A stretch of 64,000 nt of DNA from Gammaproteobacteria bacterium (GCA_028293745.1 JAQGOF010000127.1:1-64000), one strand, 5' to 3'; shown: positions 16,731-27,207, numbered from the stretch's first letter. The notes: generated by a model from the letters alone, not told the origin. Numbers and translations are program-made.

Positions 16731-17450
16731 ATGCTCAAGATGCAGAACGTCGGCAAGGTCTACCGGACCGATCTGATCGAGACGCACGCGCTGCGCGACT
16801 TCTCTCTCGAGGTCGCCGCGGGTGAATTCGTCGCCGTCACGGGCCCCTCCGGCTCGGGCAAGACGACCTTCCTGAATGTCGCCGGCCTGCTCGAGACATT
16901 CGAAACGGGTCAGTACCTGCTGGATGGAGGCGACGTGAGCAGGCTCTCGGACGATGCCCGTTCCCGCCTGCGCAACGAGAAGATCGGCTTCATCTTCCAG
17001 AGCTTCAATCTCATCCCCGATCTCAACATCTACGACAACGTAGACGTTCCGCTTCGCTACCGCCGATTGAAGGCTTCCGACCGGCACGAGCGGATCTCGA
17101 GCGCCCTGGACCTCGTCGGGCTGGCGTCGCGCGTGAAGCACATGCCCTCACAGCTCTCGGGCGGTCAGCAGCAACGTGTAGCCATCGCACGCGCAATAGC
17201 GGGCGACCCCTCGTTCCTGCTGGCGGACGAGCCGACCGGCAATCTCGACTCGCTCATGGCGCGCCAGGTGATGGACCTGTTGGAACAGATCAACGAAATG
17301 GGCACCACCATCGTCCTGGTCACTCACGACCCCGAGCTGGCGCGCCGGGCCCACCGGAATGTGCACGTCGTGGACGGCCAGATCTGCGATCTCAAGGTCT
17401 ATGAAGCGCGGCCCGCGCCGGCCTCCACACTCGGTGCGGCCAGAGCCTGA
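16731..17450 (+). CDS. ABC transporter ATP-binding protein, MacB/LolD type
   Basis: Protein of 239 residues. Walker A is GPSGSGKTT, the signature is QLSGGQQQRVAIARAI, Walker B is FLLADEPTGNLD, and the switch His is in VTHDPE. The sequence around Walker A and the TGNLDS segment is that of the LolD/MacB/FtsE group, which drive substrate extraction or export through FtsX-type permeases rather than classical import. ATG 16731 has AAGGA nine bases upstream; an upstream TTG at 16713 overlapping the adaptor stop is possible but less likely. The two permease genes follow directly. Confidence 0.93.
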   Translation: MLKMQNVGKVYRTDLIETHALRDFSLEVAAGEFVAVTGPSGSGKTTFLNVAGLLETFETGQYLLDGGDVSRLSDDARSRLRNEKIGFIFQSFNLIPDLNIYDNVDVPLRYRRLKASDRHERISSALDLVGLASRVKHMPSQLSGGQQQRVAIARAIAGDPSFLLADEPTGNLDSLMARQVMDLLEQINEMGTTIVLVTHDPELARRAHRNVHVVDGQICDLKVYEARPAPASTLGAARA

Positions 17451-17461
17451 GGAAAGACCCC

Positions 17462-18826
17462 ATGTACGCCTATTATATGCGACTCGCCTTGAAGAGTTTC
17501 CGCCGCAACCCGGGGCTCACAGCACTCATGCTCGGTGCAATTGCGCTGGGTATCGCGGTGTGCATCATGACAATGACGGTCTACCACGCGATGTCCGGCA
17601 ATCCGATCTGGTGGAAGAACGACCGGTTGTACGCCGTGACGATGGACAATTGGGATCCGAGTCGGCCCGAGGACCGGCAACATCCAGACCTGCCGCCCCC
17701 GCAACTCACATACAAGGATGCCGTTTACCTGCTCGGATCGCACATCCCCGAGCGGAAGGTGGTCATGTATGCGAGGCAATCGGTTCTCACGGGAGGTGTT
17801 GCGCAGCGCAAGCCGTTGCCTGTGACCACGCGCGTGACAACATCTGATTTCTTCGCGATGTTCGACGTGCCGTTCCTGTATGGCAGCGGCTGGGACGCCG
17901 GCGGGGACCAGAACGCTACCCCCGTAATCGTGCTCAGCAAGCAGCAGAACGAAAAACTGTTTGGCGGAATCAACAGCGTGGGCCGCACGATCCGCTGGGA
18001 CGACCGCGAGTTCCGGGTCGTAGGTGTGCTGGATGCCTGGTCGCCCACGCCCCGCTTCTATGACCTGAACGACGGGGCCTTCAGCACACCCGATGACGTG
18101 TACATTCCCTTCGGTTGGACTCGCCCGCTCGACCAATATCCGAACGGTGGAAGCACAGACTGCTGGAAACCCGAAACGGTCAACACCTTTGCGGACTTCC
18201 TCGGCTCCGACTGCGTCTGGACACAGATGTGGGTCGAACTGCCGAATAAAGCGAGCCGCGAGCGCATGCAGGGGCTGATGGACGGGTACTGGGCCGAGCA
18301 ACGCAAGGCCGGACGCTTCCCCCGCCCGCGCAACAATCGCCTCACCAACGTCGGCCAGTGGCTGAAAGATCAAGGTGTGGTTCAGAACGACAATCGCATG
18401 CTCGTTGGAATCGCATTCGCGTTCCTTGCAGTGTGCCTGCTCAACACGGTTGGCATACTGCTGGCCAAATTCCTCAATGCCGCTGCGATTGCAGGCGTGC
18501 GCCGCGCGCTCGGGGCAAGCCGCCGGCAGATCTTCATACAACATCTCATTGAGGTTGGAATGCTCGCGGCCGCCGGGGCTGTGCTCGGCCTTGGCTTCGG
18601 GGCGCTCGGCCTCTGGGGCGTTCATGCCCTGTATGTCACCAAGAATGAGGTGGATACCGTGGACGTGGCGAACCTTACAGGGGGGTACCAGCAACTGACG
18701 CATTTCGACGCAATCAGCGTCTTTTGGGCGGTCATGCTGGCGATGGTGTCAGCTCTGGCCGCGGGTCTGTACCCGGCCTGGCGTATCGGCCGTGTAGCCC
18801 CCGCAGTGTATTTGAAGAGCCAGTAA
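17462..18826 (+). CDS. ABC transporter permease, MacB/FtsX type
   Basis: Protein of 454 residues with the FtsX-type arrangement: one N-terminal membrane helix (about 20-42), a large periplasmic domain (about 45-320), and three C-terminal helices (about 325-347, 370-395 and 420-440). The cytoplasmic coupling segment GVRRALGASRRQIF between the second and third helices is the usual contact with the ATPase. The periplasmic domain carries a Trp- and Tyr-rich part (DAWSPTPRFYDLNDG, then several cysteines at SDCWK and GSDCVW) that might form a disulfide. It pairs with the next permease as a heterodimer. Confidence 0.9.
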   Translation: MYAYYMRLALKSFRRNPGLTALMLGAIALGIAVCIMTMTVYHAMSGNPIWWKNDRLYAVTMDNWDPSRPEDRQHPDLPPPQLTYKDAVYLLGSHIPERKVVMYARQSVLTGGVAQRKPLPVTTRVTTSDFFAMFDVPFLYGSGWDAGGDQNATPVIVLSKQQNEKLFGGINSVGRTIRWDDREFRVVGVLDAWSPTPRFYDLNDGAFSTPDDVYIPFGWTRPLDQYPNGGSTDCWKPETVNTFADFLGSDCVWTQMWVELPNKASRERMQGLMDGYWAEQRKAGRFPRPRNNRLTNVGQWLKDQGVVQNDNRMLVGIAFAFLAVCLLNTVGILLAKFLNAAAIAGVRRALGASRRQIFIQHLIEVGMLAAAGAVLGLGFGALGLWGVHALYVTKNEVDTVDVANLTGGYQQLTHFDAISVFWAVMLAMVSALAAGLYPAWRIGRVAPAVYLKSQ

Positions 18827-18837
18827 GGAGAGAGAAC

Positions 18838-20058
18838 ATGAGCCTCGACATCCGACCCGTCGTATCCTCCCTGCTGCGCAATCGCACTGGCGCAGTGCTC
18901 GTGGCCTTTCAGATCGCGATTGCGCTCGCGGTGCTGGTCAACGCGGTCTTCATCGTGCACCAGCGCATCGAGAAGATGAGCCGGCCCACGCGAATCGATG
19001 ATCAGAACCTGTTCGGCGTCCGGACCGCCGAGTTTACGAACCGGTTCAACTACGATGCATCCGTGCATGAGGATCTGGCTTATCTGCGAGGCCTCCCCGA
19101 TGTGGTCAGCGCGTCGGTGAGCAATTCTGTTCCGTTAGGTATAAGCGGAAGCGCGACAACGGTGTGGACCCAACCGGACAACAAAGGCGAGCGGGCACAG
19201 ATCAACTACTTCGCGATGGACGAGCAAGGTTTGAATACACTCGGCGTGCGCTTGATCGCCGGACGGGGTTTTCGGGCGGAAGAGATCCTCCCGCCGGTGA
19301 CACCGACAAACACCGCCGACTTCGTCCCGCAGCTCATCGTGACCCAAGCGGTCGCCGAAGTGCTGTTTCCCCACCAGAATGCGCTTGGCAAAACTGTCTA
19401 CGATTCCTGGGGAAAGCCTTCAACCATCACCGGCATCATCGACAATATGATCGGTACGGGATGGTCGGGATACGAAGCGTTGGACCACGTAGCAATCATG
19501 CCGCGCATGCCGAGAATGTACGGCTTCGACTATCTCGTACGTACCAAGCCGGGACGGCGCGACGCCATCATGCGTACGGTGGAGGAGCACTTGTCGACGT
19601 CCAACCCCGACCGCGTCATCCAGTATGTGCGCTCGGTAGAGTACTTCAAGAAGCTCCTGTATCGCGACGATCGCAACATGGGAGTGTTCCTGATCACCGT
19701 GACCGCGCTTCTGCTGGCTGTCGCATCGCTCGGTATCTTCGGCCTCGCCACATTCAACGTGAGTGCCCGAACCAAGCAGATCGGGACACGCCGGGCAGTA
19801 GGCGCGCGCAGAGCCGATATCGTGCGTTACTTCATGGTCGAAAATGGGTTGATCACCACGGCCGGCATCGTTGTGGGGTGCGCTCTTGCCTTGGCGATCG
19901 GCTACTGGCTTTCCTTGCAATATCAGCTGCCTCGCCTGGACCTCTATTACCTGGTCGGCGGCGTGCTCGCGCTGTGGCTGATTGGTCAACTTGCCGCGTG
20001 GCAGCCGGCGCGTAAAGCTTCGGCGGTATCCCCGTCAGTGGCTACCCGAACGGTGTAA
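18838..20058 (+). CDS. ABC transporter permease, MacB/FtsX type (second subunit)
   Basis: Protein of 406 residues of the same type as its upstream neighbour: N-terminal helix about 17-40 (GAVLVAFQIAIALAVLVNAV), periplasmic domain with GVRLIAGRGF and FPHQNALGKTVYD typical of the MacB periplasmic core, and three C-terminal helices. The coupling segment is IGTRRAVGARRADIVRYF. Two different permeases plus one ATPase and one adaptor indicate a heterodimeric exporter. ATG 18838 has GGAGAG upstream. Substrate unknown; related systems export peptides, macrolides or lipoprotein-linked compounds. Confidence 0.9.
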   Translation: MSLDIRPVVSSLLRNRTGAVLVAFQIAIALAVLVNAVFIVHQRIEKMSRPTRIDDQNLFGVRTAEFTNRFNYDASVHEDLAYLRGLPDVVSASVSNSVPLGISGSATTVWTQPDNKGERAQINYFAMDEQGLNTLGVRLIAGRGFRAEEILPPVTPTNTADFVPQLIVTQAVAEVLFPHQNALGKTVYDSWGKPSTITGIIDNMIGTGWSGYEALDHVAIMPRMPRMYGFDYLVRTKPGRRDAIMRTVEEHLSTSNPDRVIQYVRSVEYFKKLLYRDDRNMGVFLITVTALLLAVASLGIFGLATFNVSARTKQIGTRRAVGARRADIVRYFMVENGLITTAGIVVGCALALAIGYWLSLQYQLPRLDLYYLVGGVLALWLIGQLAAWQPARKASAVSPSVATRTV

Positions 20059-20076
20059 TTGATAGCATGGAAGCTT

Positions 20077-21432
20077 ATGCCTGCGTTGCCCAATGCTGCT
20101 GTCCTCGTCATCGACGACAATGAAGCCGTCCGTACGGCCTTCGATGTCCTGTTGTCGATTCACGGGGCGCGGGTGCTGACTGCCGCGTCACCCGCAGACG
20201 GCTTGGTCCGTCTGGGCCGTGACGCGGTGGACCTCGTGATCCAGGACATGAACTTCCGCCGGGAGGCGACGACCGGCGAAGAAGGCGTGGCCCTGTTTCA
20301 CACGATACGCACAAAGTATCCCGATGTGCCCATCATCCTGTTGACGGCTTGGACGCACCTCGAGACTGCAGTTGAGCTTGTGAAAGCCGGCGCCGCTGAT
20401 TACATCGCAAAGCCGTGGGATGACGCCCGCCTGCTGACGACCGTTCGAAATCTCCTCGATCTTCGAAGCGCCCGGGCCGAGGCGCAGGCTTTACGAGCAC
20501 AACGGCGGCAGGCCCGCGAAACGCTGACCGGCCAATTCGATCTGCGTGGCATTGTGTACGAGAGCGAAGCGATGCACACCCTGGTGTCCACTGCTACGCA
20601 CATCGCTCATGCAGACGTACCTGTGCTCATCACCGGGCCAAACGGCGCCGGCAAGGAGGTACTGGCCGATATCGTGCAAGCCAACTCGTCCGTTCGAACG
20701 AAGCCCTACCTGAAGGTAAACCTGGGGGCATTGCCTAACGAGCTGATCGAGGCCGAGCTCTTCGGCACTGAGGCGGGCGCCTTCACAGGTGCACGCGCTC
20801 GCATAGGACGCTTCGAAGCTGCCGATGGCGGCACATTGTTCCTGGACGAGCTCGGCAACCTGTCCGGCGGCGGCCAGGCGAAGTTGCTGCGCGTCCTGCA
20901 GACGGGAGAGTTCGAAAGATTGGGTTCCAATACCACGCGCCGGACCCGGGTCAGAGTCATAGCGGCCACGAACAGCAACCTGCGACTCGCGATCCGCGAG
21001 GGCCGTTTCCGTGAGGACCTGTTCTACCGCTTGAACGTCATCGAGCTGGAAATCCAAGCGTTGGCAGACCGCCGCGACGATATAGGCGCGCTGGCCCGTC
21101 ACTTTCTCGAGCCAGGATTCACGCTTGCACAGGATGCGTTGGACGCTCTTTCGCGCCACCCATGGTCGGGTAACGTGCGGGAATTGCAGAACACGATTCG
21201 CCGTGCGTGCCTGCTGTCATCCGGCAAGACGATTGCAGCCTCTGCTCTCGTTCTGCCGGTGGTTGCAACGCAACTGGTGGCCACCGAGGAGACCACATTG
21301 GATCGCGGTACTATCGAACAGGCGCTGGAGCGCGCGCAGGGTGTCGTAGCGCAAGCGGCGCGCGAGCTCGGTCTGTCCCGGCAGGCGCTTTATCGGCGCA
21401 TGGAGAAACTGGGACTCAGGCCCCAGCCATGA
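20077..21432 (+). CDS. NtrC-family sigma-54 response regulator
   Basis: Protein of 451 residues. The receiver domain (1-125) has the acidic pocket Asp13-Asp14, phosphorylation site Asp57 in VIQDMNF, Thr90 and Lys112. The AAA+ domain has Walker A GPNGAGKE at 187-194, the sigma-54 contact loop GAFTGA at 234-239, and Walker B FLDELGNL. The C-terminus is a Fis-type helix-turn-helix (VVAQAARELGLSRQALYRRM). All parts needed to open a sigma-54 promoter are intact. I chose ATG 20077 with GGAAG upstream; a TTG at 20059 would overlap the permease stop. It most likely activates the promoter at 15365-15380. Confidence 0.93.
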   Translation: MPALPNAAVLVIDDNEAVRTAFDVLLSIHGARVLTAASPADGLVRLGRDAVDLVIQDMNFRREATTGEEGVALFHTIRTKYPDVPIILLTAWTHLETAVELVKAGAADYIAKPWDDARLLTTVRNLLDLRSARAEAQALRAQRRQARETLTGQFDLRGIVYESEAMHTLVSTATHIAHADVPVLITGPNGAGKEVLADIVQANSSVRTKPYLKVNLGALPNELIEAELFGTEAGAFTGARARIGRFEAADGGTLFLDELGNLSGGGQAKLLRVLQTGEFERLGSNTTRRTRVRVIAATNSNLRLAIREGRFREDLFYRLNVIELEIQALADRRDDIGALARHFLEPGFTLAQDALDALSRHPWSGNVRELQNTIRRACLLSSGKTIAASALVLPVVATQLVATEETTLDRGTIEQALERAQGVVAQAARELGLSRQALYRRMEKLGLRPQP

Positions 21433-21442
21433 TATCAAGCTC

Positions 21443-22768
21443 ATGATGCGTACCTCCCTGGCTGGCCGCACAGCCGTTGGCCTCGGGCTGGTAGCCCTGG
21501 TTGTGGCCGCCGCCACGGCCGTTGTTGGAAACTATTTCCGCGCTCCATTCGTAGCGGCTCTGGCGGGGCTGCTCGCCTCGGCGCCCCTGGTTCTGTGGAT
21601 GGCGACTGTCGTTACCCGCCCCTGGTCGCGCGTCCTGCGCGCGGTGAGTGACGGTATCGTCAGCATGCGTGATCACGATTTCAGCGTGAGCATCCGGCGC
21701 ATCTCCAACGACGAGCTTGGGGACCTCGTCACTGCCTACAATGCGCTCGGCGATCTCCTGCGCCGCGAGCGCCTCGACCTCCATCAGCGCGAACTGCTCC
21801 TGGACACTGTGATCCAGACGACTCCGCTGGTCATGGTGTTGACCAACTCGGCAGGCCGGATCGTGTATAGCAACATTGCGGCCCGCCAGCTGTTTCATGG
21901 TGGCCGCAAGCTCGAAGGACTCGACTTCATGGCGCTCCTCGAGCAATCCCCTGCGCCCCTGCGCGAGGCGCTGACGGGCAATGCCGACACGCTCTTCACG
22001 ATGGAGGTGGATGGCGAGCCGCAGGTCTACCACCTCTCGCAGCGCCGTTTTCACCTGAATGCGCAGCCACAGCAATTACTGTTGTTGAAACAGCTCACAC
22101 GCGAGCTCGCGGCCCAGGAAGTGGTCGTGTGGAAGAAGGTCATCCGGGTGATTGCGCATGAGCTCAACAACTCATTGGCGCCCATCACTTCCCTCGCCCA
22201 CTCGGGTCAGTTGTTGGCCCGTCAGCCCGATCCGGCGCAGCTGGACAGAGTGTTCACCACGATCGGCGAGCGCGCGGCGCACCTCGCGTCGTTCATCGAT
22301 GGGTATGCGCGTTTCGCCAAGCTGCCCACCCCGCGCGCGGCTCCCGTTGAGTGGTCACAGTTCATGGCCAGGTTGCAGGGAGCGATGCCATTCCATGTCG
22401 AAGGGTCCCTGCCCTTGCGCGAGGGAAGCTTCGACGCCAGCCAGATGCAACAGGTGATGATCAATCTGTTGAAGAATGCAGCGGAATCAGGTTCGCGACC
22501 CGATGACATCACCGTCTGCGTCCGCGATCGCGCGGACAGCTTTGTAGTCGAAGTCGCCGACCGCGGTACCGGGCTTGCGGAGAACGTGCTTCGAGATGCG
22601 CTCCTGCCGTTCTACTCCACGAAGGCAACAGGTACGGGCCTCGGCCTGACCCTATGCCGGGAAATCGTGGAAGCGCATGGCGGTCGGCTCAGCTTGGCCA
22701 ACCGCCCCGATGGCTCACCGGGCGCAGTCGTTACGCTGTGGCTCCCTTACGCCGTCCAGAGGCCTTGA
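21443..22768 (+). CDS. sensor histidine kinase
   Basis: Protein of 441 residues. Two membrane helices (about 10-30 and 35-55) are separated by a few residues only, so there is almost no periplasmic sensor. A HAMP-like linker, a PAS-like region (about 110-200), and the kinase core follow. The phospho-acceptor His is in [12 protein letters not shown], the N box is [11 protein letters not shown], the G1 box is DRGTGL, and the G2 box is [19 protein letters not shown]. It should phosphorylate the NtrC-type regulator encoded 10 bases upstream. With so little outside the membrane, it may sense membrane state or the transporter itself. The 3' end overlaps galU (convergent) by 38 bases. Confidence 0.92.
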   Translation: MMRTSLAGRTAVGLGLVALVVAAATAVVGNYFRAPFVAALAGLLASAPLVLWMATVVTRPWSRVLRAVSDGIVSMRDHDFSVSIRRISNDELGDLVTAYNALGDLLRRERLDLHQRELLLDTVIQTTPLVMVLTNSAGRIVYSNIAARQLFHGGRKLEGLDFMALLEQSPAPLREALTGNADTLFTMEVDGEPQVYHLSQRRFHLNAQPQQLLLLKQLTRELAAQEVVVWKKVIRVIAHELNNSLAPITSLAHSGQLLARQPDPAQLDRVFTTIGERAAHLASFIDGYARFAKLPTPRAAPVEWSQFMARLQGAMPFHVEGSLPLREGSFDASQMQQVMINLLKNAAESGSRPDDITVCVRDRADSFVVEVADRGTGLAENVLRDALLPFYSTKATGTGLGLTLCREIVEAHGGRLSLANRPDGSPGAVVTLWLPYAVQRP

Positions 22769-23828
22769 CCTCGCGGGCTGCAGGTCTTTCCACCTGGCGC
22801 CCGTTCGCGCGCCCCCCGTTGGGGCGAGCCCCGTTCGGACGCCCCCCCTCCTGACGAGCACTCGCACCGCTGCCATTGGCGACCGCCTTCCGGCGGTCGA
22901 TCGGGGTGTACTCATTGCCCTTGGCGGCAATCGAATTGATGGTTTCGCGACTCAGGCTCTGCAGGTAGCGGCCAAAGTCCTTGCCCAGCTGAGGATGGCC
23001 CAGGGCGAACTCGACAGTGGCCTGCAGGTATCCGAGCTTGCTGCCGCAGTCATAGCGTTTGCCCGTGAAGCGGTGGGCGTAGACGGCCTCTTCCTTCATC
23101 AGCGCCGCAATTCCGTCGGTCAGCTGAATCTCCCCGCCCGCGCCTTGCCCGATCTTCTCCAGGTGCTCGAAAATCGCGGGCGACAGAACATACCGGCCCA
23201 CCACGGCGAGATTTGACGGCGCATCGGCAGGCTTCGGCTTCTCGATGATGCTGTTCACGCGGCTGGTGGCCGACTTGTCAGCGTCGACAGCGACTATGCC
23301 GTACTTGTCGGTATCGGTCTTTGGAACGATCTGAACCCCGAGCACGCTGGCGCGCTTAGCTTCGTAAACGTCCGCCATCTGCCGCAAGCAGGCGATCTCG
23401 CTCTTGATCAGGTCGTCCGCCAGATGCACGAAGAAAGGCTCCGCGCCCACAGCGGGCTGGGCGCACAGCACCGCGTGGCCCAATCCAAGTGGTGCCGGCT
23501 GCCGGATGTAGATGCAAGACGCGTAGGACGGCAGAACGCTGCGCAATTGGTTGAGCAGATCGCTTTTACCCTGCGCTTCGAGCATGTGCTCGAGCTCCTG
23601 GTCGGAGTCGAAGTGGTCCTCAATGGCGCGCTTCGAGGCGCCCGTGATGAATACCAGTCGGGTCGCCCCCGCCGAAAGCGCCTCTTCCACCGCGTATTGG
23701 ATCAGGGGCTTGTCGACGACGGGCAGCATCTCCTTGGGGCTCGCTTTGGTGGCAGGTAGGAACCGCGTACCTCGGCCGGCCACCGGAAATACGGCCGTGC
23801 GAATGGCCGACGTGGAGTTCGTCCTCAT
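22731..23828 (-). CDS. galU: UTP-glucose-1-phosphate uridylyltransferase
   Basis: Protein of 365 residues making UDP-glucose from UTP and glucose-1-phosphate in the cytoplasm, for envelope polysaccharides. Motifs are [23 protein letters not shown] with the nucleotide loop, [20 protein letters not shown], and [15 protein letters not shown]. GalU proteins are normally about 290-300 residues; this one has an added basic, low-complexity tail of about 65 residues with short RPNG/GRANG repeats that is read on the strand opposite the end of the histidine kinase gene. ATG 23828 has AGGAG upstream. Catalytic function is not in doubt; the tail is unusual. Confidence 0.93.
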   Translation of the reverse strand: MRTNSTSAIRTAVFPVAGRGTRFLPATKASPKEMLPVVDKPLIQYAVEEALSAGATRLVFITGASKRAIEDHFDSDQELEHMLEAQGKSDLLNQLRSVLPSYASCIYIRQPAPLGLGHAVLCAQPAVGAEPFFVHLADDLIKSEIACLRQMADVYEAKRASVLGVQIVPKTDTDKYGIVAVDADKSATSRVNSIIEKPKPADAPSNLAVVGRYVLSPAIFEHLEKIGQGAGGEIQLTDGIAALMKEEAVYAHRFTGKRYDCGSKLGYLQATVEFALGHPQLGKDFGRYLQSLSRETINSIAAKGNEYTPIDRRKAVANGSGASARQEGGRPNGARPNGGRANGRQVERPAAREVKASGRRKGATA

Positions 23829-23909
23829 CAAATTCTTCTCCTGCGGACTGCTGTTTGAGTCTTCAGTCTAACGTCCGGATATGCAGCAAAGTATATGCCA
23901 GCGCACAAA

Positions 23910-25028
23910 TCACCCCTCGGTGCGCTCGGCCCATTTGAAAACGGCAGGGCGCATGCTGTCCCACGAGCGGCACTTGGGACAATGCCAATACCAGCCCACA
24001 CTGTTAAGCCCGCAGTCATCACATTGATAACGCCCACCGGCATCCCCGATGCGGGTCAACAGAGCGCCCAATGAGGCCGCATCGGCAGCGGAATCGATGC
24101 CAGCGTCAAACTCGCGCGTGACCGACGGCAAACGACGGACGTCCTGCGGCGGAAGGGCTGTCGCGAGCAACCAGGCTAGCTGGCGCCCGCTGACGCGGCC
24201 GTTACGTTGCAGGCGACGCGCGACCTGACCCAGCACATCGCTTTCGCCCACCAGTTTTGCCAACGTGAGAACACGGGGGATGATCTCGAGTGCGAGGCCA
24301 GGAAACGCTTCCAGCGCGCCCAGATAAAGGGTCAGCGACTCGCCCGAGTTGCCGCCCAGCTCGGTGATACGGGCGGTCAGGATCTGTGCACGTGGCAGAT
24401 CCGCGTCGTGTGTACCCGCCTGACGCAGCAACGTCCTGGCGCGATCGGTATCGCCTTGAATCAGAGCATGTTCGGCCAGCTCGCACAAATAGTGGGCTGC
24501 CACCGTGCGCCTTTCGAGTTGTAGTGCAGGCGACAGGTCGTGGAATATCTTCAGTGCGTTGGCCCACTCGCCCTGCTGTTCGTAGATGCGCAGCAGATGA
24601 TCCAATGCGGCATTGCGGTACTCCCGTGACGCTGCCAACTCCTCCAGTAAGCGCTCCGCGCGGTCCATCAGCCCGGCACTCAGGTAGTCGAGCGCAAGGG
24701 CAAATGCCGCCTTGTCCCGCAGGACCACGGCACCGTGCTCGCGCAGCCGCGAATGAATGGCAATGGCACGGTCAACTTCGCCACGCCGGCGAAACAGGCT
24801 CCCCAGGGCGAACTGGATTTCTGCGGCATCGCCGTCAGCCTGCGCCATGCGCGAAAAGATCTCGGCCGCATGGTCGAAGCGATCATTGATCAAATGGTCG
24901 AGGCCGACGTAGTAGTCGCGCGGCAGCCTTACGGTTCGCGCCGCGCCGTTACGGCGGCCCAGTATCCAGGCGGCGATGCCGACTGATACGAAAGCCAGTG
25001 CGAGCAGGATGGGTGGCAGCTCGATCAC
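23910..25028 (-). CDS. lapB: lipopolysaccharide assembly protein B
   Basis: Protein of 372 residues. An N-terminal membrane helix (3-24) is followed by tetratricopeptide-like repeats through about residue 300, and a C-terminal rubredoxin-type metal site CDDC...CPKC (about 338-354). This is the LapB/YciM layout; the protein regulates LpxC turnover with FtsH and helps coordinate LPS synthesis. It begins at GTG 25028 (MIELPPILLALAF). In many gammaproteobacteria the small lapA lies between ihfB and lapB; here the gap is only 59 bases, so lapA is missing at this site. Confidence 0.92.
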   Translation of the reverse strand: MIELPPILLALAFVSVGIAAWILGRRNGAARTVRLPRDYYVGLDHLINDRFDHAAEIFSRMAQADGDAAEIQFALGSLFRRRGEVDRAIAIHSRLREHGAVVLRDKAAFALALDYLSAGLMDRAERLLEELAASREYRNAALDHLLRIYEQQGEWANALKIFHDLSPALQLERRTVAAHYLCELAEHALIQGDTDRARTLLRQAGTHDADLPRAQILTARITELGGNSGESLTLYLGALEAFPGLALEIIPRVLTLAKLVGESDVLGQVARRLQRNGRVSGRQLAWLLATALPPQDVRRLPSVTREFDAGIDSAADAASLGALLTRIGDAGGRYQCDDCGLNSVGWYWHCPKCRSWDSMRPAVFKWAERTEG

Positions 25029-25087
25029 ACTGCCGAAGATAACAGTGGCAGTGTTACAGCGCTAATCCACCGGCGCCCTCGCGCCGG

Positions 25088-25408
25088 TCAATCTCTAATC
25101 GGCCGGTCAGCTCCGTCATTGACCCGCTCCCGCAGGTCCTTTCCGGGCTTGAAATGCGGCACGTACTTGCCTGACAACGCGACCGCCTCGCCCGTTTTCG
25201 GGTTGCGTCCCTGGCGAGGCGGCCGGAAGTGCAGCGAAAAACTGCCGAAACCGCGGATTTCGATGCGCTCTCCCTGCGAGAGCGCATCGCTCATGATCTC
25301 GAGTATCTGCTTCAGCGCGAGCTCCACATCCTTGGCTGGCAGGTGCTTCTGCTTCGCAGTGATGATCTCGATGAGTTCCGATTTCGTCACGAGTTTGACA
25401 GTACTCAT
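25088..25408 (-). CDS. ihfB: integration host factor subunit beta
   Basis: Protein of 106 residues of the HU/IHF family. The DNA-binding arm region [23 protein letters not shown], with the intercalating Pro in the arm, is clear, and the N-terminus has [14 protein letters not shown] sharply bends DNA as an alpha/beta heterodimer, often to help sigma-54 activators such as the one in this window. It lies 21 bases after rpsA, the conserved gammaproteobacterial position. The C-terminal tail after RERVND is a few residues longer than in E. coli. Confidence 0.95.
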   Translation of the reverse strand: MSTVKLVTKSELIEIITAKQKHLPAKDVELALKQILEIMSDALSQGERIEIRGFGSFSLHFRPPRQGRNPKTGEAVALSGKYVPHFKPGKDLRERVNDGADRPIRD

Positions 25409-25429
25409 GCGGTCAAGGCAGTCGTCGCA

Positions 25430-27109
25430 TCAGTCGCGGTCCGAGCCGATCTGTTCCTTGAGCAGATCGCCCAGGCTCGTGCCCGAGGAAGTGGAGGTTT
25501 CGGACCGGTAGCTCTGCACGGCTTCCTGTTCCTCGTGCATCTCCTTGGCCTTGATCGACAGCGAGATAGTGCGGGACTTGCGGTCCACGCCGGTGAACTT
25601 CGCCTCGATCTCTTCGCCGACCTTCAGAACCGTACGTGCATCCTCGACGCGGTCGCGACCAAGCTCGGAAGCCCGTAGCTGGCCATCGATCCCGTTGCCG
25701 AGGTCGATGACGGCTCCGCGAGCATCCACTTCCTTGACCACGCCCTTGACGATCGTGCCCTTGGGGTTCTCGGCGATGTAGGCCGAGAACGGGTCCTTGG
25801 CAAGCTGCTTGATCCCCAGGGAAATGCGCTCCCGCTCCGGATCGATGGACAGCACCATGGCCTCGAGCTGCTGGCCCTTCTGGTAGTTGCGCACCGCCTC
25901 TTCTCCCGGCAGATCCCAGGAGATGTCGGACAGGTGCACCAGGCCGTCGATGTTGCCCGGCAGGCCGATGAAGATGCCGAAGTCCGTAATGGACTTGATC
26001 TGGCCCGACACCTTGTCGCCGCGGTTGTAGTTCTCGGCGAACTCCTTCCACGGGTTGGCCTTGCACTGCTTGAGACCCAGCGAAATGCGGCGGCGCTCCT
26101 CGTCCACGTCGAGAACCATGACCTCGACTTCCTGGCCGGTGTGCACCACCTTCGCGGGGTTGACGTTCTTGTTGGTCCAGTCCATCTCGGACACGTGGAC
26201 CAGGCCTTCGACGCCGTCCTCGATCTCGACGAACGCGCCGTAGTCGGCAATGTTGGTGACCTTGCCGAACACGCGGGTGTGCGGCGGGTAACGGCGGGAA
26301 ATGTTCTCCCACGGATCCGCCCCGAGCTGCTTGAGGCCCAGGCTCACGCGCGAACGCTCGCGGTCAAACTTGAGAATGCGCACGTCGATCTCGTCGCCAA
26401 CTTTGACGACTTCCGAAGGATGCTTGACGCGCTTCCACGCCATGTCCGTGATGTGCAGCAGGCCGTCGATACCGCCCAGGTCAACGAACGCACCGTAGTC
26501 GGTGAGGTTCTTGACCGAGCCGCGCACGACTGCGCCTTCCTGCAGGTTGTCCATCAGGGCGCTGCGTTCGGCGGAGAATTCCTGCTCCACGACGGCACGC
26601 CGTGAAACCACGACGTTATTGCGCTTCTGATCGAGCTTGATGACTTTGAATTCGAGCGGCTTGTTCTCGAGGTACGACGTATCACGCACCGGACGGACAT
26701 CGACGAGAGAGCCCGGCAGGAACGCGCGGACGTTGTCGATCTCGACGGTGAAGCCGCCTTTGACGCGGCCTGTAATGATGCCAGTGACGATCTCGGAGTT
26801 GTTGAAAGCCGTTTCCAGGCGCGTCCAGGTGCGCGCGCGCTTGGCCTTCTCGCGTGACAGGCGGGTCTCACCGGTTCCGTCCTCGACGGAATCCAATGCA
26901 ACTTCCACCTCGTCGCCGGGCTTGACCTCCACCTCGCCGCGTTCATTCTTGAACTGCTCGAGAGGGATGACTGCCTCTGACTTGAGACCGACATTGACGA
27001 TGACGACGTCGTCTGTGACGTCCACGATGAGCCCGGTCAGGATCATTCCCGGGCGGATACGCTGGTTGGCGAGACTTTGCTCGAAGAGCTGGGCGAAACT
27101 TTCTGTCAT
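25430..27109 (-). CDS. rpsA: 30S ribosomal protein S1
   Basis: Protein of 559 residues with six S1 (OB-fold) domains, the normal number and length for this group. Domain beginnings can be seen at [69 protein letters not shown] and [15 protein letters not shown]. It brings mRNA to the 30S subunit, especially messages with weak ribosome sites. ATG 27109 has only a poor Shine-Dalgarno (AAGG very close to the ATG), as is known for rpsA elsewhere, where the protein represses its own translation through a structured leader. It lies between cmk and ihfB. Confidence 0.97.
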   Translation of the reverse strand: MTESFAQLFEQSLANQRIRPGMILTGLIVDVTDDVVIVNVGLKSEAVIPLEQFKNERGEVEVKPGDEVEVALDSVEDGTGETRLSREKAKRARTWTRLETAFNNSEIVTGIITGRVKGGFTVEIDNVRAFLPGSLVDVRPVRDTSYLENKPLEFKVIKLDQKRNNVVVSRRAVVEQEFSAERSALMDNLQEGAVVRGSVKNLTDYGAFVDLGGIDGLLHITDMAWKRVKHPSEVVKVGDEIDVRILKFDRERSRVSLGLKQLGADPWENISRRYPPHTRVFGKVTNIADYGAFVEIEDGVEGLVHVSEMDWTNKNVNPAKVVHTGQEVEVMVLDVDEERRRISLGLKQCKANPWKEFAENYNRGDKVSGQIKSITDFGIFIGLPGNIDGLVHLSDISWDLPGEEAVRNYQKGQQLEAMVLSIDPERERISLGIKQLAKDPFSAYIAENPKGTIVKGVVKEVDARGAVIDLGNGIDGQLRASELGRDRVEDARTVLKVGEEIEAKFTGVDRKSRTISLSIKAKEMHEEQEAVQSYRSETSTSSGTSLGDLLKEQIGSDRD

Positions 27110-27119
27110 ACCTTCACTC

Positions 27120-27207
27120 GCACGGTAAACAAGTGCCGTGCATGTACTGGACCCTCATCCGCTGCGGCCCAGGCAGATTGAATAAAGCACGCGCTTCCTG
27201 CACGTGC
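27120..27207 (-). promoter_or_regulatory. structured rpsA leader (two hairpins)
   Basis: In the 140-base gap between cmk and rpsA, two stems are visible on the minus strand. The nearer one is GCACGG (27141-27136) pairing with CCGTGC (27125-27120) across a 10-base loop, ending just ahead of the rpsA ribosome site. The farther one is GCACG (27207-27203) with CGTGC (27191-27187). The layout recalls the E. coli rpsA leader, where S1 regulates itself. Pairing is seen; regulation is inferred. Confidence 0.5.
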
